Positions 1-10,835 of a stretch of DNA of 64,000 nucleotides are shown here, in pieces (position 1 is the first letter of the stretch; each line of letters opens with the position of its first letter). Below the pieces are notes generated by a model that saw only the letters and a program-made list of their open reading frames with translations, did not search any database and was not told the DNA's origin. The position numbers and the translations under genes are program-made. The stretch lies in contig NC_066856.1 of assembly GCF_001640805.2 (NCBI RefSeq), positions 15,227,087 through 15,291,086 of the forward strand, given 5' to 3'. Source of the stretch: Lates calcarifer. Lineage: Eukaryota > Chordata > Actinopteri > Centropomidae.

Positions 1-698
1 ATAAAAACATTTCCTTTACAATTGCAGGTGAATTCTTTTCTCATGTGAATACTAAGGGCATATAAAACCCATGACAGAACTACCTGTTGGAAACATTATT
101 TGGCCTATTAAAACAATCTCCGCTTGTCATGTACAGTACATCTATAATATATATTTAAGACTGGGTGTCATTTTAATTTTTCAACACTAATGTTTGTGAT
201 ACTGAGTTTCCATATATAACACGTTTCTAAATGGATTAAGTTGGAAGAATATTCATGTTTAATGCATCAAGATGGTTGTCTTAGCAAAAGCAGCTGTACA
301 AGGAATTTCCCTCGATTAAATATAGCCTTAAAGTGGTAGCATTTCCTGATTTAGACCAGGAACTATTAGATCATGCAAACAAGATAAAGAATTTGGCTGA
401 CAGTTTGATGTCCACTTCTCAATACTTGAAGCTACAAACAAATTTTGGTTTGAACTCCTAAACCCTATCAAATAAGCTATTGGCTAGAGTCAAATTAAAT
501 TATGGTGTGAGTTTGATACAACTTTACATGATGGCTCAGGAGTCAGTCATGCTTTCAAGCATAAACACACTTTCTCGCTGACACACTTGAAACGTGCTGT
601 GACATTTTGCACGACTCCCTTGTCACTGCTGTTGCTATAGAAACATGGTTCTAGAGAGGTTCAGAAGAAGGTGGTTTTAGAGATTAGCGCAGTCTTAC
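1..698 (-). other. arhgap21: arhgap21 intron after the large exon (partial)
   Basis: The sequence left of the large-exon donor is AT-rich and shows no extended reading frame. The next exon expected from human ARHGAP21, which continues the residues after IPFI with DEPTSPS, is not visible in any frame, so it lies outside the window. I see no repeat that I can name here. Confidence 0.7.
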
Positions 699-2681
699 CT
701 ATAAAAGGGATTGAATCCAGGGAGTCGTCCAGGTTATTGGAGCCAGACTTTTGCCGCGAGTCTCCCAGCCTCCTCAGATGCATCTCCCTGCCGCTGTCAT
801 TAGACATCCAGCACATCGCTCCATCTGCAGAGCCTGCCTTCACCAATGGTGGTGACTTATGAGTCACGCCTCCCTGGTTGTCATTAACAGCTAGTACATA
901 GGATGGAGGGCGAATGTGAGGGGGTCCAGAGTTTTTGTCCCTCCTCAGGACCACTACTGTTGCATCAGGTCCTTCCACACCCTCTGCGAGACCGCCATTG
1001 GTCCGCACAGGTGTTCTGGTGGAGCCGGAGGTTTCTCTGACCTTTGGCTTTTGGGTCACAGCTCCATTGGTGGTGGAGGTACCAGAGGAAGCAAGGGCAA
1101 CTCCGCTTTGCAGTTGTCTCTGCAGGGGCAGTTTAGAGGATGGGCCAGAGCAAGAGGAAGATCTGGCTGCCAACCCGGCCTCCTGTCCTGCTCTCCATTT
1201 TCAGACTGTCAGCCCTGCCCCTGAGCTGCAGGTGCAGAGGGGAGGGGTAGCCCAGATGGTTGCCAATGATGGCAGCTCTTTGGTCTTTAAGAGGGTCTGT
1301 GGTTTTATTGGAGGATAAGGCAGGTGACGGGTCTGAGATGGCGTTTTTGACAGGGCAGGCGTGAGGGTCTCATTATAAGACCGTCCGTCCTTGATGGTAG
1401 TACAGAATCTGTCGTACCTTTAGTAAACACAGGAGCAGCTAAAGGTGAGTTAGATAATCCGCTCCCTCGCCCTTCTTCCTCCTGTCCAGTGAGACTTCTG
1501 TTTAGATGAGGTAAAACTCTCTGCCTGCTGGCTCTGGCCTCCTCTCGCCGACACAGCAGCAGCCTGTCCTCAAACTCCGCCCTGTCAACCCCACCTGACT
1601 CTGCAGGCTGCTGGCCCAGGTAGTCACAAGACCGTGCCCGTGGTTTGGTAATTCCTGTGGGGGTGGAGAAGGGCAGAGCATCCTGGGAAGCACTCCGAGG
1701 CCAGTTCCTGGTTGGTATTGTCCTCTCGGTTCCACCTCCAAGCCTCTCCTGGGAGGCGCTTCGTAATGGAGTTTTCATTGTGGTACCCTGGCTACTTGCA
1801 TCCATCCCCCGGTCATTGGATGTGCTCCTCTGTCTGACCTGGGAGCTCAGTGCCCCTCTCTCTGGTGGTGTACGTTGTTGGGTGTAGGCGGAACTAGAAT
1901 TGGCAGCTGCACGCAAGCTGTCCAAGCGCTCCTGGATGGTGCGGCAGCCATACGTGTGCAGCCTCTTGGAGTCAATGTAGTCCTTATAGGTGGTGTAGTT
2001 TTTCCAGTCAATGTTCTGGTGTGGGGAGGTGGAAGGTGCAGTGGGAGAGGGTGAGTAGTGGTTGGTGTTGGGTGAGACGGCAGTCGAGAACGTGTCCGGT
2101 GAGGCAGCAGTGAAAGGTGCTCGTACAGATGGGGATAAGGGGTCAGGATAGATCGCACCAGGTCGAGAACTTGAGGAAGGGGAGAAGACTGGGGTTTCTA
2201 TGGGACGAGAAGACGGGTACTGCAATTGTGCACCACCAGGTACTGAGGGAATAAGGGGTCTTGGTCTGGCTGAGCCAGAATCTGCTGGAGAACTGTACCG
2301 GTTTTCCTCTGTCCTGTGACTGGGTCCAGCCCGAGCCACCCGGGACCCCCTATCAACTGGATCAGGAGGCATGGCTACTGTCCTCATGTTCTCATTACAG
2401 ACACACACCACAGTCTGAGACTTTGACGTCTGCTGGGGTGGGGGGGAAGGCGGAACAGGGATTTCTACCCGATAGCTCTTCTCAGCAGCCCCACCTCGTC
2501 TTCCTGGTCCCTGAGCTGGCCCTCGGGACGTCTCACTGACTGCAGCAGGCTCTGACGACTGGGCCATGCCCGCAGCCTTAACTTCTATCCGAGGGTAGCA
2601 TATGGGAGGGGGCTCGGGGATGTTCTGGGCATTTCCGCTGTACGCCTCATTTCCTTTGAGGTATGCATCCTGGGAATACGC
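699..2681 (-). CDS. arhgap21: arhgap21 large exon: disordered Ser/Pro-rich region (frame disrupted near 1200-1392)
   Basis: This is the large central exon of Rho GTPase-activating protein 21, a Golgi- and junction-associated GAP for Cdc42/RhoA-type GTPases. The acceptor (TTGCAG/GCG, phase 0) opens with [18 protein letters not shown] and [10 protein letters not shown], which match ARHGAP21 just after its PDZ domain. Further on are [28 protein letters not shown] and [15 protein letters not shown] (about 1900-2020); these separate it from ARHGAP23. Basophilic serine motifs follow: [24 protein letters not shown] and RARSCDYLG. The end reads [10 protein letters not shown] ... [10 protein letters not shown], then ATAG/GTAAGA at 699 (phase 1). 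The frame changes inside the exon: codon starts are at 2 mod 3 before about 1391 and 0 mod 3 after about 1198. The exon is 1983 bp, although phases 0 in and 1 out need 3n+1. This is either a homopolymer error, a real lesion, or a short unrecognised intron. The PH and RhoGAP domains are not in the window. Confidence 0.93.
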
Positions 2682-5600
2682 CTGCAAGAGATTATAGGAC
2701 ATTATGTCACTTTGGTTGCTGAGAGGTTTGAGCGCTAAAATAGATCACATTAGACCCCGGGAGAACATTCCACCCAACCAGGGACAGGATACATTAGACC
2801 TTTGTAAAAGACATGGACAGAACAGGGAGTGCTGTAGCGCTGTCAGACTTCTGCAATAAAAACAATTGCAGCAAAAGCAAATCCAAAAATAGCTGAGAAT
2901 ACGAAGACTGTTCTATTTAGGTCTTACACTGTCACTTGATGTCTTCATTTTCCTGCTCAAAAAACCACAGCTAAACTTTACACAACCTTTTCTATCACTA
3001 AAAGAGGAGTTTACTGCCATATTTCACCTATGACTTCATCTCCCTCTGCCATTACAGCTACAGTATCAATGTTTTGTTTTTAAAATGCCTCAACTTCACC
3101 ACTGCAATGTGGCTGCTCACATTTTGAGAGTAGAGAAAGAATGGTAATCCCAGAGTGTCATTTATTGACTTGAGTCTTTGTGTAAAATGATGAGATTATC
3201 AGCAAGACAAACACTGTCACTGCATTCCCTCAGAGAACTGGAAATGACAGACAGACAACTGGATTCTGCTTTTCTATATTAATAAAACAACAGCATGCTC
3301 AAGAGACACAGCGCTCCAGTGCTATTTCTCCAAACCAAACAGATCTATCTTTCTTAACAGTTTCTCAATCTTTTCCTAGGAGAAGGTAAACAAATGTTAC
3401 AGTATTCCAGAGTACAAATTAACTACCATGAAAAGCAACAGATGTGGATAAGGGGGGAAAGGGACAGCCAGAGAGGCAAATAAGAAGAGAAAGAAGGCTA
3501 GAAAGTAAACCAGAACAACCCCTTGGAGCCAGGAGTTGGGATTAAACTGGCAGGGGCTTACCCACCTTTGGTACGGGAGAGTGCGCCCTGAGGCATGAGG
3601 AGAGAGTGAACGGGGGACGCCTCTGCCTCTGCCTGCGGTTGGCAGCTAACGTTACTTCTGTCAGCATGGCTCCAAAATTCTACCGTCAATGTAGAAACCA
3701 CAGCACTTTCCTTGATTAAAACGTGGAGAAAAGCGCTTAAAACTTTTCTAGCGATAATCCTGTTCTCTCTCCGGTGAAGTATCCTCCAGAAAAACTCCTG
3801 CCTGCATACTTAACGTGTTATATTTCCTCACCATTTCAGCACAAAAGCTCTTGAGAAAATGAAAGGGAGAGAGTTGTGGTGCTGGACTTTAATCAATGAC
3901 ACTCTACCTGAGGTGTCAGGTTACGATTGCGCTAACAGCAACAGCAGCAGTAAGTCTACAGCTGGGTGCCTCCCCCTCTGGATTTGCATAAGCCATACAG
4001 AAAAATAGAAACCAATTTCCTGAATTAGGAAAGTACAGGGCAAAATGTTTGAGGTCTGCTCACAGATGATTTATTTTTCCATAAACACATATTTCCCTCA
4101 ACCTGCTATTCAGGAAGAGACTAAAAAAATAATCTGCATATACTACTCCACAACAGACACTCTGAAAAGGAGGGGAAATACACATGGGATTTTAGGTGTT
4201 TGCCACCTTCTACATGTGTAAATACAAGCTCTAAACGTGGTGCTACATGTCAAAAAAGCTGTGAATGATCCAGAAAGAGAAGTCAAATGAAAGTGATTAG
4301 TTAGTACAGTGTCCCTTCTTACCAGAGCAGTGATATCCCTGGAAAACTGGAGTCCACAGGTTAGAGAAGGGCAAGCAGAGAGGAGAAAAAAGGGGAATAA
4401 AAAGAAGTAAACAGGTGAGCACAAAGAAATGAGAGGTACAACACGGGCGATGGAGGTGAGACCGGCAACTTCTCTGACTTCAGCACAGGCTAAAAATACC
4501 GCTGAGCAGAGATATCACAGTCAGAGAGTGGAAGAATAAGAAAGAAGAATAGAGGTTAACTTCAGCAGAGTTGGTCCTTCTCAGACCTGAATGTCCTCTG
4601 AGTTCCAGATCATCCCCATTGTCTCCTCTCCTTACCCCACTTCCCTGTCTACCCACAGCTGCTGTCAGAGTACAGTGGTAAATGTTATTCTGCTGGTTTT
4701 CTCTCTCCCAACATACTCAGCATTTCTTTCCTTTGCTCTGTCACTCTCACCTGCTCACTGTGGTACCGCCCCTCCCCCTCTCTCTGGCTTCTGAAGCATT
4801 TCAGTTGCACTAGCCTCTCTCCTCCTCTCTGTCAGCCTCTCGCTCATCTGCTCCAACGCTGCTCTATCATATGTTCGCTTTTGGGTGAGCATAAGCGCAC
4901 GCTTGCCTGATCTGCACTAGCTTCCTCCCTCATTCACTCCTGTAAACAGTGTACTGAGAGGAGTCAGCTGACTGCAGCTGCACTCCCTCTGGTTGTCAGT
5001 GGGCTCAATGTCTCCCAAAACACAAAAACAGAAACACATTTAAAAGCACACACATATACTAACACTCATGTTTATGTATATGCAGTTGTATTCCTCTATT
5101 CATCTCATCCACAGCGATACTTACAACCAATTTCATAAACACTTTATGTATTCACAAAATAGATTTTTTGGCTGAAAAAGTCCACAAGTGTACGTTAATC
5201 TTCTGTTGTATCAAGTAGATAAAAAAGTGACACAAAACAGGCATTTTTACTGATGGCAATTAAATGTGTATTCAGACCAAATCAGCATTTAAATTACATC
5301 TTGTTTTCTACTTGCCTTAATTTTACTTTGATACACAATCTTGTGGCACATTATCCAACCATAAATGTGTCTCAGGGCAGTCAGATTGTAAAGAGCAGAA
5401 ATACAAAATAATCTCAGCTGGCACATCTTTAACTCGTGTTCCTCAATGTGGAGAAACGGCTAATTGCCTCTTTTGAATCCCTCAGCCTTGTGAGCACTCA
5501 GTCATTCCAAAACGCCAAAAGCAAGTTTCTGTGGCATCTGGTAAGCTGCAGTCAAGCTAACAAGATATGTGTGGAATTTAGCAACACAGTGGGATCTGAC

Positions 5601-7213
5601 TCAGTTCTTTGCTCCAATAGAGAATTTCCCAAACTGAGGTGAATAACATGTGCCAACTGGTTTGACGTGGCCCTACGCTGTTTTATCGTCTGTTGGGCTC
5701 TGGACCCTGACTGATGGCGTGGGCTGGCTGTTTGCATCAGTGAGCTCATCGGCGTGATGGGAAGAGGAGGTGGTATGAAGTCTGGGTCTGTGCCTCTGTT
5801 ATTAGCTTTTTTTCTCACTGTGCACTGAGCTTCACAGTTTTAGAAACAGCCCACCCACATCCACATCAACCTGACATTAGACGATCAATACCTGTCTTCA
5901 GGATCGAGATCAGAAATAGACTGGCAGCATGAGTGAGTGCTTAGAAAAACTAATCCTGTTTCCTCACAGGTGTGATTATTACAGTAACAAGACTTTCCCA
6001 AATCCTGCCTGGAAAGTCCAATGAAATATTTATGAATCACTCAGGCTTGTGTCCATTAAAAGCTAATCTGCAAAGGTAAGGATTGCTTGTCAGGGCTTTC
6101 TCCCCATCTCTGTTTGGGAGTCAAACCGTAGGCATCACCTTAATAGAAATTTATCTGAGGAATAGTTTCACATCAAGATGAATCAATCTCATATCTGTGC
6201 ATTAAGTACAGAGCTGGAGTCAGGATGTGTTTAGCTTAGCTTAGCATAAAGCCTGGAAACATGGGGAAACAGCTAGCCTTGCCATGTTCAAAATCACACC
6301 AACCAACACCAGGAAAGTTGACAAATTAGCATGCTGTATCTGGCTTGTTTAACATGTACATTAACAATTTGCTGTTTTAAGGGAAGTTACATGTTTGGTG
6401 AACAACAGCTGAGTGCAGTGGCTGTACACGGCATCCTTGATTCTCGTTATCACTGGGATGTTGCAAAGCCGATGAAAAGACCAAAACTAACAGTGTATTA
6501 GTCTGTCTCTCAATGTTATCTGATTTTCCAAGCCAACTGATTTCTACTGAGGACATAAATCTTTAAAAGCTGTTTCCAAAAACAATGCTTTAATTTTTTT
6601 AAAGTTACATAACTTCCTAAAGCAGCTGGTCACTGTAGTTGTTAGCAGCATTACTCAAACAGGAGTAAACAGTGCATTTACTGGGGATTGTTTTCAGATG
6701 TGGATCAATATGCATTTGGTGCTTTAGTGAGTATTTACAGCAGCAGGGCGGTGTGTGTGTGTGTGTGGGGGGGGGTTCTGCTCAAAATAAACTACAACGC
6801 CCACATTCGTTGCAATTTAGAAACATGTCACAACAGAGCAACAGTGTGACTGACTGATGTGTTTTTAATAGTTTTTGACAACGACAGAGATCAGGCTTTG
6901 GACATTCACACATTTGTCAAATCAGTTTTTGACTTTTCATGGGATTTGTTGACAAATCCCACAAATGATCATTTTTACATACAGGTTAAACAAATGAGGT
7001 ACAGCCAAGATATGCCTGGCCAGGCTGGAAAGGATACTTTAATCACACAGAGATAATCCCTGATAAATAGCAGTCAAATAAAACTTAATCTGAATAAAAG
7101 ACACTCTGCTCTGGCTTTAAAACTGCAAATAATCTCTGTGGAAGTTTATGGATGACTTGCTTTAAATAAAAAAGTATACTCAGTAAAATATTTACTGATG
7201 AATGAATGCTTAC
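2682..7213 (-). other. arhgap21: arhgap21 intron
   Basis: A 4.5 kb intron between the last PDZ exon and the large exon. It is AT-rich and carries a dispersed fish repeat (about 6155-6460) and a short GT/G run near 6749-6777. No extra exon with family similarity was seen. Confidence 0.75.
6155..6460 (+). repeat. Dispersed teleost repeat (TAGCTTAGCATAAAG family)
   Basis: The stretch contains GGAATAGTTTCACAT, ATTAAGTACAGAGCTGGAGT, TTAGCTTAGCATAAAGCCTG and GGGGAAACAGCTAGCC, in that order. These are hallmarks of a repeat that I recall as abundant in percomorph genomes; the wording of the consensus is from memory. It is degenerate and noncoding. The boundaries are approximate. Confidence 0.65.
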
Positions 7214-7268
7214 CAGCTGCAAAATGTCCTCGTCCTTCGGCATCACACAGAGCTCCAATGAGGCATCG
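7214..7268 (-). CDS. arhgap21: arhgap21 exon: end of PDZ domain
   Basis: A 55-bp exon, acceptor CTATCAG/CG (completing the split serine codon, phase 2) and donor CAGCTG/GTAAGC (phase 0). It encodes SDASLELCVMPKDEDILQL, nearly the same as the ARHGAP21/23 PDZ end (TLELSVMPKDEDILQ). This is the last beta strand of the PDZ domain and the short linker. The phase-0 donor joins to the large exon's GCG TAT TCC (AYS), giving the family sequence [18 protein letters not shown]. The similarity and both splice sites make this assignment firm. Confidence 0.93.
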
Positions 7269-8467
<1,199 letters not shown>

Positions 8468-8579
8468 TTAAACAATAAATTACAAGCCTGCTGTTTACTG
8501 CTAACAGCAACACGACACACTCTGTACTACTACGTCTGTGAACCCGGCTGTTCAGGACAATTACCTGAAGTCCAGTCAA

Positions 8580-9335
8580 TACCAATTATACAACAAGTAG
8601 TTCCGACCGAGCAATCTGATTGGTCAACAAGACATTTAGAACGTGCTCAAATCAGCACGACAGCACACCTTACTCATCACTAAAAAATATTACTCCGCCA
8701 TATACATTTTACTTTGTTGGTCATGGTTGTATAAAGATTACACTCGAAGATGTCTTTTAACGTTATTTGAGCAAAGTGCCTCGGTTTTCTCCATCAGCTG
8801 TGCCGGTGACACGACGCTATAACTTAAAATTCATGTAAAAGTTTGTGGTTGCAGAAGCTACAGCTGTGTGAGTAAATAAATGCAGCGTCTTTGTTATAAC
8901 GTGGTTGATAAAAGTAAGCATTCATTTGTGCAGTAGGCTGTTGATTTAGTTCGGTAAAGTGCGAGACCTCGATAAAGCATTAACATCAGCTCAGAGTTTA
9001 CTCATCTGGGACTACAAAAATCATTTCTGTTGCTAGGTCGTTACTAAGGGTCTGATTGTTTGCCGTAGTGGTAAACTCGGTTCCATTACACATAAGAGTC
9101 CACTGACGTGACTGATTGTGTTCCAGTTATTAGTCAGACCCCAACACAACACACAACACTCGCCAAAACCTTTTAATTTTGAGAGCAAATTGCTCCGCAA
9201 CATGAACAGATTTTGATTATACATTAATAGTTGTAATAGTTAATATAATAATAGTTGTATAATCGCAATATTATACTCGAGGGTGTGCTTTAACGTCATT
9301 TGAGCACGACAGTGATGCGGTCAGGACCGAGGCGC
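8580..9335. repeat. MITE-like element with short inverted and direct repeats
   Basis: ATTATACAAC at 8585-8594 recurs inverted at 9254-9263. CGTGCTCAAAT at 8642-8652 recurs inverted at 9298-9308. A 36-bp segment at 8738-8773 recurs directly, with about seven differences, at 9271-9306. The region also has a small perfect stem, GTGCT-CAAATC-AGCAC, at 8643-8658. No transposase reading frame is present. It is likely a decayed nonautonomous DNA element. The boundaries and family are uncertain. Confidence 0.45.
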
Positions 9336-10080
9336 TTGCATTACTGAAGCATCACTGAAGTTTCTTCCAGCACAAACACACATCTGTTTTTAGATCAAAG
9401 CAGAATACAATTACTTGTTTATTTGACGGACCCCACGTTAGGATCCATGTCCATTCAAAGTTTTCAGAAGATGGCCATCTTAGAAGGAGAGAGGCGAGGT
9501 GAGTTTAGAAGGGAAACTAGATAATTGTGGGAAAACACTTCACTCCCCCGTCCCAGGAGAGGAGAGGAGAGCGAACAGATAAAAGCATAGGGCTCTTAGG
9601 GTTTGTCCAAGCCACTTGACATTTCCTGTAATACAGAGTGCTAACCTGGCAATAATGCTTACAGTACACCGCACAGAGCTTCAGCTGTACATTCCTGGGA
9701 AATTAAAAGGAGGCGAATCATTTTGCACCAGAAGGAGTAGTTTTATCCTTTAAAATTAGAAATGATTTGCAGATTAATATGAGAAATAAAGTGTAGGAGA
9801 TGTAGAAAACAGAATCAAGGGAAGGTTGGAATAACACTGTGCATATTACACTTTGTTCAACCTCCCACAAAGGAGCCATCTGTTATTTTGTAACTCATCT
9901 CTGTTTTTCCTGGCATGTTACAAGGAAGTGGAATTACCTACAATACCAACGTGAAGAAATCTTGGCATCAAACCGGGTTTTGAGGTCAGATGTGAGACAG
10001 TCCGAGTTAATCATAGGATCTGCCAGTTATCAGAAGGATTGCAAAGATCTCCATAGAGACTGTGTGTGTGTTATACATCC

Positions 10081-10106
10081 GTGTGTGTGTGTGTGTGTGT
10101 GTGTGT
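10081..10106. repeat. (GT)13 microsatellite
   Basis: An uninterrupted GT dinucleotide run; a shorter run lies just upstream at 10061-10070. On the gene's sense strand it reads as CA repeats, beginning about 12 nt after the 5' splice site at 10119/10118. Confidence 0.97.
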
Positions 10107-10118
10107 ACACATGTGTAC

Positions 10119-10211
10119 CTGTACAGAGTCCAGCTCCGTGGGCGGGGCCTCCCTCCTTCACTTGCTTGACGAAAATGGTGTCCATTGGCTCCAGACGGTT
10201 TCGCTGTCTCC
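10119..10211 (-). CDS. arhgap21: arhgap21 exon: PDZ beta-strand/linker
   Basis: A 93-bp exon, acceptor TTACCAG/GGAGACAG (phase 1) and donor TGTACAG/GTACAC (phase 1). It encodes [20 protein letters not shown] followed by [12 protein letters not shown]. This matches human ARHGAP21 ([31 protein letters not shown]) and is also close to ARHGAP23. It forms the second part of the PDZ fold (the IFVKQV strand and the GGPA-x-x-AGL turn). The first glycine codon is completed by the single base carried over from the 22-nt exon. Confidence 0.95.
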
Positions 10212-10544
10212 CTGGTAACGAGAGAGAGAGAGAACATGCACCGAGGCGGCTGGTCACACAGAGAGGAAGAGCAGCAGCAGTGGAGTGAGAAGTAGGCCAT
10301 ATTACACTGGAGGTGGAAATTCAGCTGCAGTAACACTGTGGCATCATTGCACACACTCCCTGCAGTCTATAAGTTTTTTACTTGTGCCATTATTAATTGC
10401 GATTTACTGAATGAGAACGTGGATTTTTATCACTTTGCTGTGGCTGCCTGTGAATGATACAAATGCAAAGGATTTTCTGGTCCTGAATTACAAAAAATAA
10501 GCAACTTCTTGAAAGTCAAATTGACAGGCTTCCCCATAAGAAAA

Positions 10545-10835
10545 ACACCATTTTGATCATCAATTAATAATTTGAGATATTTTATCAATCAAACAGCCAA
10601 AAAATGTACTAATTTCAGCTTCTCAAAAGTGAGGACTTGTTGGTTTTCTTTGTCCTATGTGATTCTAAATTGGATATCTTTGGGATTGTGGGACAAAACA
10701 AGATGTCAGAAGAATAAATGCAAATGTAAGAAAACAGTGAAAAATCCCAAAACCCAATCATATTATATCAACTATACGATGAAACAAAGAAAAGCACTAA
10801 AGCTGAAATGACTCAACAATTATCACAACTGCCTT
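10545..10835 (+). repeat. Dispersed teleost repeat (AATCGATTAAT family)
   Basis: It contains the ordered motifs ATCATCAATTAATAATTTGAG, TTCAGCTTCTCAAAAGTGAGG, TTGGTTTTCTTTGTCCTATG, GATTCTAAATTGGATATCTTTGGG and ACAAAACAAG. These correspond to a repeat that I recall as widespread in percomorph introns and UTRs. It is noncoding. The end points are approximate. Confidence 0.6.

Noticed and set aside
1..660. Search for the next arhgap21 exon (DEPTSPS…)
   Set aside because: No matching codons or acceptor were found; the exon lies outside the window.
916..1318. Plus-strand ORFs of 102 and 127 codons
   Set aside because: They are antisense shadows of the arhgap21 large exon.
1188..1416. Calling a short intron inside the large exon
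   Set aside because: The frame would be restored, but the acceptor lacks a good pyrimidine tract and the enclosed sequence looks partly coding; kept only as an alternative.
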